Shown in pieces: positions 1-11,560 of a DNA stretch of 64,000 nucleotides. The position numbers and the translations under genes were made by a program. Position 1 is the stretch's first letter. Each line of letters begins with the position of its first letter. The DNA is from Callorhinus ursinus (lineage: Eukaryota > Chordata > Mammalia > Carnivora > Otariidae). Location of the stretch: assembly GCF_003265705.1 (NCBI RefSeq), contig NW_020312904.1, forward strand, positions 606,924-670,923. The letters run 5' to 3'. The notes under the pieces were generated by a model. It searched no databases. It was not told the origin of the DNA and saw only the letters and a list, made by a program, of their open reading frames with translations.

Positions 1-25
1 GACCCAGCCATGCCCAGGCATTTCT

Positions 26-143
26 GCATGGCTGCTTACATATTGGCAGAGCTGAGTGGTGAGACAGAGGGCAATCCTGTGGCTTTGCGAAGGCTGAAAT
101 GTTTACTCTCGGGTAGTTTATGGGGAAGCTCTGCTGAGCCCTG
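26..143 (+). mobile_element. hAT-Charlie-type non-autonomous DNA transposon fragment
   Basis: The stretch follows, in order, the internal part and end of a common mammalian hAT-type MER element: a 'tggctgctt' block, 'gcagagctgagtggt', 'gacagag', a 'ggctttgcgaaggctgaaat' block and a 'tttactctcggg' block. Its outer half is missing, as it starts near the window edge. The subfamily name is not certain from memory. It is an old, non-coding fossil. Confidence 0.6.
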
Positions 144-359
144 GGGTGTGGTGGATGTTGGGTTGGTGTAACTGTTTCTTCATGGGGATACCTGGGGCCC
201 CGTATTGCTCACTGAGCTGTGCTCCCTGGCAGCTCAGCCTCTGCCCCGCTCATGTGTTGGTGTCCGAGGAAGCTTGTTCTGATTTTGGTCACTTCACCCG
301 TCCCTGAGTTCTGTCTAACCCGGGGCCACCACCACTCTGTCCGAACCGCTGTGGTTTAT

Positions 360-1680
360 GGTCTTGATGCCTGCCCACCATCTCTCTATTAGGATACTTC
401 AAGAATGCTTTAGCCATTTCTGACCCTGGCACTTGCATATAAACTGTGGATGCATCTTGTCAAGTTCCACAAAATCACAGCGTTCTTCTGTAACGCTCCT
501 CTGTGATGGTTCCTAAAATTCTCTGTGGATGTCTCGGGATGTCCTCTGTTAGACAGACTTCCAGGTCTCAATCACATCAACATATCCTTGTGAATGATAC
601 CTTTTAAAATTTTTCATTTTCTAGCTGTTCATGAATGGGGAAATAATTGATTCTGTCCTCTGTGGTCTTGCTAACCTCTCGTACTAGTTCCTACAGTGTG
701 TCTACAGATTATTGCTCTTGTCATCCGTGAGGAAGTGCTGTGCTGTGTCTTCCTTCTCAAGCCTGTCTTCTCCCCTCCTTTTTTCTTTTTCTCCTCCAGC
801 CCAAGTGTGAGTGGCAGTGACGGAAACAAAGATCTGACCTTCTCTTTGTTTCAGAGACATTTTATTACTTTGCAAGCTGAGTGTGATGTTTGTGTAATCA
901 GAGCAAGTTATCTTGTGCCCTTTATTAACTAAACTCTTAAAAATCTTGTTTTGAATGAGTGCCAGGTTCTTAAAATTCTTTTTCTGTATCTATTGATCTG
1001 GCAAATGATTGCTCTCTTTTCATCTGTCATAGAGTGAATCACATTGATTCTGGGTGCTCTGTTCTCTGTGTGAAACCTCAAATTTCTGGGACAAATTCCA
1101 CGTGACTCTGAAGTCCTATTCTATTATTTACCAGTAATTTAGGTTTGGTCCTGTTTTGCTTATGATTTTTATGTCTATATTTACAGGTTGGTTTGGCCTG
1201 AAATTTTCCCTTTAAAAAACTTGTCTTCAGTAGGTTTTTGGCATGAAATTATGCTAAACTCATGAGGGCCCCTGGAGTGTTTCTCCTCTTTCTGATCTGT
1301 GGAAAGTTGGTGCAGGGCCTGTGTCAACCCGTTGAGCTCCGGGTGGGACTTCTGTGAAGCCCCACAAAGGGTCTGCCTTTGTAGGGTGGTCTTGTTTCTA
1401 TTGTAGGATGGACTTTCTAATGACTGGAGGGCTCTCGTGTTCTGTTTCTTCTCGAATATGGCCTTTTTCTGTGAATTTGTCAATTTCATCCAAATTTTCC
1501 AAATTTATTGGATGTACGTTGCTTGCAGAAATCTGTTGTGTACCTGCCTACCTGTGGTGTCTGTTTCCCATCTAGATTTTCCAGAAGTTTCTCAACTTTG
1601 TTCTGCTCCTCTCTGCTGTATGGTTGTTGTCTAGGTGGTTAATTTTGGATGTTTCCGTTTATTTTGTTGTTCTGGCTCCT
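360..1680 (-). mobile_element. Old L1 LINE fragment (ORF2 reverse-transcriptase region, inverted)
   Basis: On the plus strand this is T-rich and shows the order expected of an inverted L1 ORF2. 'cttgtcaagttccacaaaat' lies near 460, 'tatttacaggttggtttggc' near 1180 matches the segment that in L1 reads '..ggatattggtctgtag..', and 'caatttcatccaaattttcc' lies near 1480. Many stops and indels interrupt every frame, so it is a dead copy. It is much more diverged than the L1 at 38 kb. Exact ends are uncertain. Confidence 0.7.
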
Positions 1681-3841
1681 TGAAACATTCTGAGGCTGTA
1701 CCACCCACGTCTCATGTGGAGTGTTTTCCAACTTCAGTCCTTTGTCTTCTGCTCCAGTGGGTTACCTAGAGATCACTTCTTCGTTTGCAGACTCTGGAGA
1801 CTCTGGTTACTTGCGTGGTTGCTTCAGGCCTGTCTGCCCTGAGCTCGGACAACACACCTCCTGGGACATCAGCTGGACCTGCTTCATGGCCCAGCGTGGA
1901 GGCAGCTCTTGTAAACGTTTCATGAGTGTTGGAAACAGTAGGTAAAATGTGTGATGCTCAGTGTTCTGTGTGCATTCATTAGCTTATGCCCATGCGCCTG
2001 GTGGCCGACCCTCACTCCTCAGGACTGATGACCTTGCAAGAACAGGGCCATTCCGTTGGTGACATTCGCTCCACGGCCATGAACGGGGAGTGGCCAATCG
2101 CAGGCCTCTGAGTTGGTCGGAGAACATTCAACACAGGGCTGTTGATCATCCGCTGTAGGCGGGGCGTCAGGGAGGGGCGGGGCCACTGCGGGGGCACCGA
2201 CGCCCACCCCCTTCCCACTCCCGCTTGGGCTCTTTCTCCGGGGCCCTGGCTGGCTGCGTTCCAGGTTAGTTAGCCTCAGTTCTGTCTGCTGGACGGCTCG
2301 CCTGACCCTCACGCCCCAGGAGTTCCGTGGGAGGCTCTGCACCCAGGGTCCCTGTCTGTTGACGACTGGGGATGCCCCTGCTGGCCTCGTGGTCTGGCCC
2401 CGGCGCCCACTGTGGGCTGCAGCAGGTGGGCCAGCAGGGAGGCCTCTCCTGGTCGGCCCCATTGCAGGCCGAGTGGAGGAGGCAGTACCTGCCCGCTGCT
2501 GAGCTGTGCCATCCTGAGGCAGGAAACCACTGTCACATGCTCAAGCACTGCCATCGTCTTGTTAAGAAAAGCAGCCCTTCCCATCAGAAAAACAGCTCAG
2601 AAATCTCGGAGGCAGAACAGAATAGGATCTGAAGGATGATGCCATATTTTTGGACTTTGCCTTGTGGATTGCTAATTGTGACGGAATAGTCACACAGCTC
2701 CATTCCCCGCCTGTAGAGACGGGGGTTGTAGAAAGCTGTGTGCCTGGTGCCTGCCACCCTTTCTGGATCACTGGCTCCTCATCGGCCGTGCTAACAGGCT
2801 GGTGCTCGCCAAGTCGCACTCGATGCATCACGGTTTAATCAGATGTGGCCACTGTTGGGTGCCGGGCCTGAGGACAGCGTGCAACCCAAACGATCTGATC
2901 TGTCCAAAAAATCTTAATGCTGTCAGCGGGCCTCGGGCTGAGCCTGGGGGAGATCTTGCACGGAGGGACATGGGGTGTGTGCACAGGGAGGGCAGGGCTG
3001 CCCCCCACCCAGGGCTGCAGGGCCGCCCCGGGGCGGCTGCAGGGCTGGGAGAGGTGGTGAAGGCCGGCACTGTGTACCGGGTCCCAGCCAGGCCCTCACG
3101 GGGCTCAGGCCTGGGGGACAGATTGTGATGAGGGTGGACGCTACTGCCACAGGGCATCTTTGTGGGGCGTCGATGAGGTGCAGACCCTGTGCAGGCCGAG
3201 GGATCAGACTGGAGTTGGGGTAGAAGTCTGTGGGACAGCCGGGCTCCTGCCCAGCTTGGGGGGCTCCAGGCATGAAACCTGCCCCTGACGGAGCTCTGGG
3301 GCCAGGGGGTGAAAGGTTGGAGGGCTGGCGGGCCGCCCCAGAGCCGCAAGTGGACGGGTCCGTCCAGCGGGGAGGCGAGGGTTGGCCGGGGGGAGGTACT
3401 TCTGAGAAACCTTGCTCCAAGACGCCCCCCCCCGCTAATGCTCTCTGTTGAAGTAGCTTGGCTCACCTGGCAAGCAGGTGACAGTGAATGGGCTCCTGCC
3501 TCCTCTGCAGCCCCCCAATCCACACCCGCTCGGAGTTTGGGGGTGATCCCCTGCGGTAACAGGCCTCCGACTAACCCAGCGGCTCCCTGACTTAGGTCCA
3601 TGTGGCGCCCCAGCCCCTCTGGCTCACATTCTTCTTGCGTGTCTTGGGGTCTCCCCTGGAGCTGAGGAGGCCTTGCCCCCTCCTGCCTCCCCTCTGCTCT
3701 TGCCACGAGGCCGGCTGACACGGACGAGGGACCACAGTTGGCCTTGGTGCTTCGTCAGTCGGCTGACTCCAATAGCTGAAAACAGACAAGGTGACAGGGT
3801 GACAGTACAGGAGCTGTTTGCTGAGGTCAGTCTGTGTAAGG
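1681..3841. other. GC-rich single-copy DNA, no gene recognised
   Basis: GC content rises after about 1950. A reverse-strand open frame (2828-3721, 297 codons) covers much of this stretch, but it is low-complexity Pro/Arg/Gly/Ser-rich with no domain I recognise, and several other frames are also open here. I see no splice-bounded exon, promoter pair or repeat. About 3330-3440 is locally CpG-dense (several CCGCC/GGCGG runs). Confidence 0.5.
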
Positions 3842-3940
3842 ACGGTGACCTACCTGCACCTTTACCTGGGACAGTGACTTACCTGCACCTTTACCTGGGA
3901 CAGTGACTTACCTGCATCTTTACCTGGGGACAGTGACCTA
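3842..3940. repeat. 29-bp tandem repeat, about 3.4 copies
   Basis: Units start at 3842, 3871 and 3900 and begin 'ac(a/g)gtgac(c/t)tacctgca'. Copies differ at only a few positions; the third has one extra G, and a partial fourth starts near 3930. It is a short minisatellite of recent or conserved duplication. Confidence 0.9.
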
Positions 3941-3954
3941 ATGTGACTGCAAAC

Positions 3955-4320
3955 CCTAGTAAAACAAAACAAAAACGTGGGAGGAACTCTTCAGCACAAC
4001 AGAAGAAATGAGTCACAGCTTCTGTGTGAATTAAATATGATACACTGAATGTCTTATGACATGTCGAATTCTCTCTGAATATTGACTTGCACAGATTAAT
4101 TTACAGACATCCGGATGCTACTGCTTCGACTTGTCTCTAAGAAGGATTTATCGTTCAGAATCTCCTCAAGGTTTTACTTTGCATCTGTGTCGTTTTCCTA
4201 ATCAATCGTGGAACACCCATGGGTTTTAATGACAGATCAGGGCCAAAACACATGCACACTTAATTTTTAATTTTAATTGATGAACAAAAAATTACTAACT
4301 GAAACGTTCACAGTCTCCAA
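3955..4320. other. AT-rich repeat-free island, candidate conserved non-coding element
   Basis: This stretch is AT-rich against GC-rich flanks and does not resemble L1, SINE, LTR or DNA transposon sequence. It holds several homeodomain-type cores (TTAATTT, TAATTTTAATTGAT near 4262-4282, AATCAATC near 4200) and a TGAGTCA AP-1-type site at about 4010. No open frame of note. An enhancer role is inference from composition only. Confidence 0.35.
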
Positions 4321-6172
4321 AGCACGGACCTGTGTTGTGGGCACAGACAGAGACGATCCCCACGCAGGGCTCCGGGGCGCTGGGTCGGGACATGCTCTCT
4401 TGGAGCCCCGGCGGGTGCTTTATTGCCCTCCGGCCGGGGCACCACCTGCCAGCTGAGCGCGGCCCATCACTGTTTCCCATCTGCCCCCAGGAAGGTGAGA
4501 CCAGAGGGCAGGGCCTCGTGTCTTTGCGCTCCTCCCAGTGGCTCCTGGGATAGTGCTGGGCACACAGTAGGTGCTTAATCAGTGTTGGGAGAATGGGCAG
4601 ATGGAGTGTGGGGTCACCTCCTGGTTGGTCTGTTTTGGTCATGAGATGTTACATGTGTGTAATCAAATGCTGGAAATATCTAGAATGTCTAGGTCAACTC
4701 CCTGAGGACTACACATGCCCAAACCTGGGAAACCCTGTCCTCACTGCTGAGTGAGGGTCCGAGGGGTGAAGGCGGGCACAGTGCGGGGTGGGGGCGGCAG
4801 GGCTGAGGAGGCTGCCCCGAGGTCCGAGGTGAGGGTCTGCGGGGGCTGGAGGGGAGGGGCCAGCAGCAGCTCAGCTCGCAGCCTGCAGTGGGGCAGGACC
4901 AGGGAGGGCGGGGGCTGGCCCTTGGTGTTCTTGGGGCGGCGGGGGGTGGGGCACGGGCTCGTTTCCCCAGGAGCTCCGTGCAGCCCGGCGTGTATTTCCT
5001 GTAGGTGCACTCGGCTCAGACAGGTTTCTGGGCACCGGACGCGCTGCTGGGCATCCCCCACGTAGCCCGAGGCCTCTGGGGAGTGGGGACCTTGGCCGGG
5101 GTCCCCAGGGGTGAAAACTTACAAACGGAGGCTGAGGGCCCCGGGGAACGGTTTTGTTTCCCACACCGTCTTGGCGGATCCCGTTCCCCCTTTTGCCCTC
5201 GAGGTCTGCAGGTGCTGTCGCTGCCACCCAGAGGCTCTCCAGGCTCCGTGAACCCACGCTGTCAGGGGGCGTCCCTACCCCATCAGGGTCCTCATGAGGG
5301 CACCGGATCCTGTTTCCTGCATTTGTTCTGAAGGATTGTTCTTTGAAGTGCGAGCAACAGGATGAACTTGAACCTGTTCTCACATGGACATGTCTGTCCA
5401 AACGGACTGCTCTGGGGGCGTTGGGCCTTGCTTGCAGCCCCTGGCTCTGGACGGGGGTTGAGCCACTGCCGAAAGGTCACCGCGGAAGGAGGGACCCCCA
5501 TGGCCTCCCTTCACCGACCCCAGACGGGTGACTACCGGAGCTTCCCTCTGCCTGGGGGGCGCTGGGGAGGCCTGAGAAGGGCTTGTCTGTGGGCTGCACC
5601 GTGTCATGGCCATGCCTCCATCAGAGGGAAAAGCTGCAGGCTTGAGAAAGAACCTTCTTGGGAAATGTGCTCTGGAGGGAAAGGTCTGGTGCCCGCCATG
5701 GCTGGGTGAGGGCCAGTGGGCCGCAGCAGACCCTGACACCCCCCGGGGGTTCTGGGAGCGTCTGCCTTGCTGGGGCCCCGTTCACTCTCCGAAATGCCCT
5801 CAAAGGATGAGGCGGCCCCACTGCGCTCCGGACTTCTCTCTGCCAAGGTTTCAAGAAAACTCACTGTGTCAATCCGGGCTGTGACGCTTGCGGCTGTGCC
5901 TAGGGGAGTCTGTCAGCGCCAGCAACTGAGCCCCAGCCGGACGCCCGCACGCGGCCTCCTGACAGCCGGGAGATGGGGGAGCAGACTCCCCACCCCTCAC
6001 TTTCTTGGGCCAACCCGCCTGGTTTCTGACCCGTTTCTTGGCTGATTGAGGGCTGAAGGGATTTGAACCCAAACTGGGAATTTTAGGTCTGAAAGTTGGG
6101 GCCCCTTGCACCATGCTTTCCTGGGGATCCAGGCGGGTAGATCCTGGGGAGAGGCCACTGCCAGGACCGCTG
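4321..6172. other. GC-rich DNA with an L2 relic, no gene recognised
   Basis: Apart from the L2 relic at 4535-4600 I see unique GC-rich DNA with open frames on both strands that overlap one another and carry no recognisable domain. Guanine-rich tracts around 4770-4950 (GGGGTGGGGGCGG, GGGCGGGGG) could form quadruplexes. Confidence 0.45.
4535..4600 (+). mobile_element. L2 LINE 3'-end relic
   Basis: The words 'gtgctgggcacacagtaggt' followed by 'gcttaatcagtgttgggag' match the very common L2 3'-end pattern (…gcacatagtaggtgctcaataaatgtttgttga…). Short and old, with no coding content. Confidence 0.7.
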
Positions 6173-6300
6173 GACGGGCTGGGCAGGCAGGGGCGTCCCC
6201 CACAGCTGGGGCTGGGGGACCAGGAGCAGGGTCTCAGGACGGGCTGGGCAGGCAGGGGCGTCTCCACAGCTGGATCTGGGCTCCAGGAGCAGGGTCTCAG
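6173..6300. repeat. Tandem duplication, about 64-bp unit, two copies
   Basis: Unit 1 spans 6173-6237 and unit 2 spans 6238-6300. Both begin 'gacgggctgggcaggcaggg' and end 'ccaggagcagggtctcag'. The middles differ by small indels. It makes a repeated Pro/Cys/Ser-rich peptide in one reverse frame, which I take to be incidental. Confidence 0.9.
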
Positions 6301-6887
6301 GATGGGTTCACAGCAGGCGGTGGGTGGTCTCCACACCTCGCTCCTAATGCACCAGGCCAGTGGCAGGGTCCCTGGTCTGTGCAAGGCTCAGGCCAAGCTA
6401 AGTCCTGGGGTGGCCGCCCCGTGGTTGGGGTTGTTCTGACAGCTGCTGGCTGGGGGCTCCTGGTGACCCCGGGACCTTCCCTTTGGAGCACAAGCCCGGG
6501 ACCCCCCAGACCAATGTCTGTCCTGTGTAGTGGGGCTGCCGCCCGCATCCCTCACTGAACAGGAGCCGTGGGGGCTCCCTGCTGCTGGGTCTGGCACCCG
6601 GCCACCCTCTGCTCCTGCTCGGACCCTGAGTCACAGGCAGAGCCCTCACGCCAGCACCCCCGGGGCCAGCGACACCGCCTCCATGTCTGCCCCAGGCTTT
6701 AAGCCGTGCTTGTTGGAGTCACAGCCTCTGCATGTCGACCCGCGCAGCCCGCCCCGGCCACAGAGCTGGCCCAGCCCCGCCTGGGCTGAGGAGCACCTGA
6801 TGCCCTCCGCACGGGCTCCCTGCCTGCCTAGAACAGGCGAGGCCTGTGCTCACCTCCCAGGATCCGCCGGCGCTGGTGTGCGGGGCG

Positions 6888-7195
6888 GGTGATGACCCCC
6901 AAAGGACCCCCAGAACCTGTGGGTGTGGCCTCATTTGGAAATAGGGTCTTAGCAACGTAATGAGGTTAACGGTCTCGGGATGAGATGTCCTGGATTAGGT
7001 GGGCCCTTAGTCCAAAGACTTGTGTCCTCATGAGGGAGGGCGGGGGGACGCCGTGTGACCCGGGCAGAATTTGGAGCGGACGGCTCTCTCCCGACCGCGT
7101 GAGAACTCAGGAAAGGGGTCTGTCAGCCAGAAAGAGGCTCTTGCCAGGACCACCCTGCCGACCTGGACCCAGGCTTGCACACTGTCCACAGCAGC
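6888..7195 (-). mobile_element. MLT1-type MaLR LTR fragment, inverted
   Basis: In order the plus strand shows 'cctcatttggaaatagggtc', a 'gatgagat..cctggattaggtgggccctta' block, 'tgtcctcatgaggga', then 'ccaccctgccgacctggacc'. This is the reverse complement of the MLT1-like LTR consensus as I recall it. It is non-coding, diverged and lacks its TG end. MaLR elements are old ERVL-related LTR retrotransposons. Confidence 0.75.
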
Positions 7196-8461
7196 ACACA
7201 GAGCTCCATTTTGAGGTAGGACGGATGTGGTTTTCTGATGGGGGGGCTGTGGGGGGCAGGCTTCCCACGAGTCCAGGTTTCTGATTTTCCATCTGCAGAG
7301 CGCCTGGCGACCGCACACGTCCGGGAGCACAGATGCTCTAAATCCTCAGGATGCCGTGAGAGGGACCAGCGAGGGGCCAGGAAGGTGTGGACGGAGAGGC
7401 AGATGGGGGCCCCGGGGCCCTGTGTTGCTGGGAGGTGGGGGCTGCAGGGGTGGAGCGGGAGAGACAGATGGACAGAAGTCACCGCAGAGCCCACCTGAGG
7501 TGCTCCCAGGCGGGAAGGCCGGTCCAATGCCGTCGCCCTCCATCCTCAGGGCTGATGGGGCACGTGGCTTGGCCGTGGCTCCGTGACGGGGCCAAGGAGC
7601 GCCTCTGGTGTGGGCTCCATCTCCCGCCGTCCCCAAGGGGCCTGCAGGAGGGCTCCCGTGGTGGCCACGGCTGGCAGGGGAGCTCCCTCTGGGCAGAGCC
7701 TCATCGGGGTTCTCCGGATATTTCTCTAGCATCCAAACATGACTCGGAGAGCTTTCTATGAGCTCATAATGAGAAACTGGCCTGTCTACGTTTTTAAAAT
7801 GAAGTCTTCTTATGAGATTTTAGCGGGAACCTGTGCTCATTTGAAACTGGGGCGTGCCGGGAAGAGAAAGCATCCCAGGGGCCGCCCACCCCTCCCCGGG
7901 CCCGGTGGCAGGCCCCCCTCTGCGTTCTCAGCTGTGGACGCGCATCCACTGAGCAGGAGTGAGCTTACCGAGTACGTGAGTGCACCTGCTGAGTTTTCAC
8001 ACACACGTCTGCCAACTGCGGGAAACCGTTCATGATCAGCACCTTGGAGGGATGTACGTTGTCCCTCAGCACAGTTGCCCCCAAATTTACGCAAAACTGC
8101 CGGGTTCCTGGACATTTATGTTCTTTTTATTTTTTCTAATAATAAACATATTTTCCTAGAAGACAGTCTCTGTTTTTAAGAAAACATGCTTGTAAGGTAG
8201 GAATGCCAAGACAGAGTTTCTTGACTTATCTTGGAAAACTGCTTTCCAAAGAGGTGGGTTTTATCCCCCAGGATTCTACTCTTGGAGCTTGCGTCTGCCA
8301 AGCACGTGGTTATAATTTAAAAAACAGTAACCCTACGCCATTTCTATTTTAATATGCCCTGTGTGATGATTAATTTCAGAAATCTAGAAAGAGAAGTGAG
8401 CGAAGAGAAGGAAACATGCTGTCACATCTGCCTTACATCCTTTCTCCGCAGCACACCCGCG
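7196..8461. other. Unique DNA; GC-rich then AT-rich from about 8100
   Basis: From 7196 to 7730 the DNA is GC-rich with no recognised feature. From about 7735 to 7845 and again from 8100 to 8420 it turns AT-rich without resembling a known repeat, with runs such as 'ttctaataataaacat'. I recognise no gene, and overlapping frames in the GC-rich part have no known domain. Confidence 0.4.
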
Positions 8462-8558
8462 TCTTAAGTCATCTCCACACCCGACATGGGGCTCGAACTC
8501 ACGACCGCGAGATCTAGAGTCCCGTGCTCCTGCAACGGAGCCAGCTGGGCGCCCCTCC
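8462..8558 (-). mobile_element. Carnivore tRNA-derived SINE, head fragment, inverted
   Basis: The reverse complement begins 'gggcgcccagctggctcc' and runs through 'cggtcgtgagttcgagcccc'. That is the tRNA-like head of carnivore SINEs, with RNA polymerase III box B (GTTCGAGCC) preserved. The CT tract and A-tail are missing, so the copy is truncated. Confidence 0.9.
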
Positions 8559-9009
8559 TTTTTTTCTTCCTAAAGAAACTTGCGTTAGAGACGCTGTCTC
8601 CTTCCCCAGCTCCGTTGTATCTTCCAGAAGGACTTTTCTTTGATTCTTATCGGTGTAGTTCACCCATAATATGAAAACACTGACATTAACTTTTTTTCTA
8701 TGGAACATTTGACGAGGTTTCAGTTTTCTCGACTGCAAACAAGGTGGTCTCTCTGGGCAGGGCTCCTCAGCCATCTCTCTTACGCACACACACGCGCGCG
8801 TGCATGCGGGACGGAGCTGTTAAAATGCAGAGTCTGATCAGCAGGCCTGGGCTGGGGCCCGAGACTCTGCATTTCCCACGTGGTGTTGATCCTGTGGGTT
8901 CACGACCACACCTGCCTGGCAAAGCTCCGGGGCACCTACTGGGGACTGAAGTGACCGGGCTGGGGACCAGGCCCGTCTTCAACCCACGTTCCTGGATGTG
9001 GACTGGCAC
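8559..9009. other. Mixed-composition single-copy DNA
   Basis: No repeat or gene recognised. A short alternating purine-pyrimidine run (acacacacgcgcgcgtgcatgc) lies at about 8785-8807 and has Z-DNA character. Confidence 0.4.
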
Positions 9010-10030
9010 CCAGGAAAATCTAGATTTTCCCAATTAATGAGTGTTGAACATGATTTATGCCTTTTTTTTTGCATCGGATGAGAGAATTGCCCGATTCCCT
9101 CTTCCAGGCTATTAATGCAGTGAAATCATACAGGTTTCCAGACCCTTCCTTGGTCATGAGGGATAGACTTAAAAATACCGATTTTCAAATACTTTTATAT
9201 GTTTTATATTTGTGAATAATTAAATTTGCTAATAACTTATTCAGTGTTTTCCCGGCACCAGACCCGCTCCGTTCCTGAGGAACATCCCTGTGACTTTTGT
9301 CATCGCTCAGCCCTATTTCCCATGCTGCCCATCTCTGGCTTCTTCCAACATGGTCTTTTTATCTTTGACTTTTAGAACTTTGCCCGTATTCTTGCTGCTC
9401 CTGCTTGGAGTTTGTTGAATTTTTTGCACCTGTAAGTTAACTTTTCCACTAGAGGTTGGAAGGTTTTGGCCATTATGTATATCTGGCAAGTGTTGGCATT
9501 TTTCCCTTTCTTTCTCTCTTCCCCTGGGATTCAAATGATGCAGATGATTCTGTCGCACGGGTCTCTGAGGGTCTGTTCGCGTCTTTCAATCTTATTTACT
9601 TTCTGCATTTTTGATCCACCTCAAGTTTACAATCCTCTCTTTGGCCGCCTCCAAACCGACATCAAGGTTATTTAGTAAATTTATGTTCCAACTACTGCGG
9701 TTACCAGTTCTAGAATTTTCATTTTTTATTTTTTCCATTTGTTGGTGGAGATTTCCCATGTTTATTCATTGATACAATACTTTCCTGTACTTCTTTATAT
9801 ATATTTTATTTTTTCTTTGAATGCACTTTTTTTTTTTGCACATAACAGCTGCTTTGATGTCTTTTTCTGTTAAACCCAGCGTTTGGTTCCACTTGAAGTT
9901 AATTTACATTGATTGCCTTTTATCCCGATTGTGGGTCCCACGTCCCTGTTTCCTTACACATCTAGTACTGGGTTTGGGGACATTGCAGATGGCACATTTT
10001 GTGTCCTTCTGGGGGTTATTTTTCCCCCGT
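9010..10030 (-). mobile_element. Old L1 LINE pieces, inverted (ORF2 part, then 5' region)
   Basis: About 9010-9265 follows inverted L1 ORF2 ('gagtgttgaacatgatttat', 'tgcatcggatgagag', 'ccttccttggtcatgaggga'). About 9330-10030 follows the inverted 5' part of old L1s ('tcgcacgggtctctgagggt', 'attcattgatacaatacttt', 'acagctgctttgatgtcttt', 'gtccctgtttccttacacat'). Middle parts are missing, so it is deleted or made of two fragments. All frames are broken. Confidence 0.7.
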
Positions 10031-10608
10031 GTACGGTAGGCGGTGAAATGGCTCACACCACCAACCTCGTCCCCCGTGCCCTGGGCAGCCCCTGATGCCT
10101 CCGACCGCCCTGTTTTTGTGGTTTCTCCCACGGTGCCCTCCGTGCCTTTGTAACTTGGCGGCCAGCTATGGTCTGGCCGGAGGGGAGCTCTGCGCTTACG
10201 CCGGCTCTGGTACTGCGTGCACACGGCTTTCAGCCACTGCAGACCTCACAGCTGGGGAGTGCACTTCGTTAAAAGAGCAGCGGCTCCCAGCTGTGGCCGG
10301 TGCCAGTCTCCAAGAGCAGATTTCCGTGTGGCCTCTCCCTGCGTCTCCATCAGGCCCTGGGTCCTTTCAGCAGGCGAGGAGCAGACACGCAGAATTTGCA
10401 TCTCACGTCTGCCAGTGCCCCAGTTTCCAGACAGACACAGCTGTGTATGTGTGGGGGGCAGCCTCCGTGGTCCCATGGTCCAGAAAGCCACGTGTCCTGA
10501 GGCTTGGTCTTCCAGGGCCTCCAGACTGAGCTTCCCATGACTTGTTGCCTCGGAGAACGGTCACACACCCGCTCTGCCGCTCTGCTGTGGTTTTGTTTTT
10601 CGTTTTTA
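10031..10608. other. Unique moderately GC-rich DNA
   Basis: Overlapping open frames on both strands (for example 10095-10529 plus, 10246-10491 minus) have no recognisable domain. No repeat identified. Confidence 0.4.
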
Positions 10609-10793
10609 ATTTTTAAAAAGATTTATTTATTATTGTAGAGAGCGGGGTGAGGCACAGAGGGAGAGACTCTTCCAGCAGACTCCCCGCCGAGCATGGAGTC
10701 TGATGCGGGGCTCGGTCCCACAACCCCTGGGATCACGACCTGAGTGGAAACCAGGAGCCGGTCGCTTCACCGACGGGGCCACCCAGGCACCCA
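10609..10793 (-). mobile_element. Carnivore tRNA-derived SINE, near full length, inverted
   Basis: Reading the reverse strand gives the tRNA-like head ('gggtgcctgggtggccccgt'), the 'gatcccaggggttgtgggac' segment, the 'gcttctccctct'-type middle (diverged) and the AAATCTTT tail, seen here as 'aaaaagatttatttattatt'. Length about 185 bp fits a full copy. The CT tract is eroded, so it is an older insertion than the one at 49.7 kb. Confidence 0.92.
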
Positions 10794-11129
10794 CTGCTGC
10801 TGTGGTTTTGAATCCCAAAGTTGTGTCAGTTTTTGTGGGGTGAGTCGCTTCCCATGAATCTTTTTCAATGCATTCTTAGGTATTTTGAAATTGTTTTCAG
10901 ATTCAAGTCCATTGTTGCGTGGAACTACTTTCCAGTGAAGACACTGAAGTTGACCTTATGCTCCCAGAAGACCCCTTGTGCAACCAAAGTTAATGGTTTT
11001 CCCTGTGAGTCCTGTGGATGCCTCTGGGTCTGCGAGGGCCTGGGCTTCTCCTGCGAGAGGATCCAGAGCAGCTCAGCAGGGAGACGACTGTTTATATTGG
11101 GTTTTGTTTAATTTATCCTTGAGCCAAGA
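10794..11129. other. Unique DNA, no gene recognised
   Basis: Moderate GC. A plus frame at 10821-11111 is open for 96 codons (Cys/Phe-rich) but without homology I recognise. The run 'ccctgtgagtcctgtggatgcctctgg' gives closely spaced cysteines, which by itself is not evidence for a domain. Confidence 0.35.
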
Positions 11130-11560
11130 GTACAGAGTCCATTCCCATCACATTACCTAAGACAACTCCAAAGATCCTTATTCTAAGATCAATTTTATCC
11201 GAGAGTGGCATCCACTTAACACCAAGAGGCCCCATGCTTTTAGATGAATAAAGGTCAAACCATCCGACGTCTGGGAGGCAGCTCGTTCATCATGCTGGAC
11301 CAGAGGGCCACACGGGGAAAGGTTAATGGATGCAAAGCACTGGATTTATCTCATCAAGCATGTAATGATGCCTGGGAGCAGACATTTCCATTTTTATTCA
11401 GTTTAGTGCATGGATATTTGTGGTTTTCAGTTCTGACGACTCCATTGAGGATGTTCACTTGGGAAACATCATCTTGCAAGGGTCAAGGCTGCACTTCGCA
11501 GGAATCTCCTGTCTATTATCTGCAGGACAAAAAGTGTCGCTGATGGAAGCAAAGATGGTG
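11130..11560. other. Repeat-free island, candidate conserved non-coding element
   Basis: This stretch keeps near-neutral composition, low CpG and no repeat signature between GC-rich flanks. It carries sites such as 'aagatcaattttatcc', 'ggtcaaaccatccgac' (Runx-like AACCATC) and 'ggaaaggttaatggatg'. It ends in a pyrimidine-rich stretch and then GC-rich DNA. An enhancer role is inferred from composition and from the absence of coding or repeat features. Confidence 0.35.

Noticed and set aside
2828..3721. 297-codon reverse open frame
   Set aside because: Low-complexity Pro/Arg/Gly/Ser composition, several other open frames over the same DNA, and no domain. Expected by chance in GC-rich DNA.
3842..3940. 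CRISPR array
   Set aside because: The units are direct tandem copies with no unique spacers, and the DNA is mammalian.
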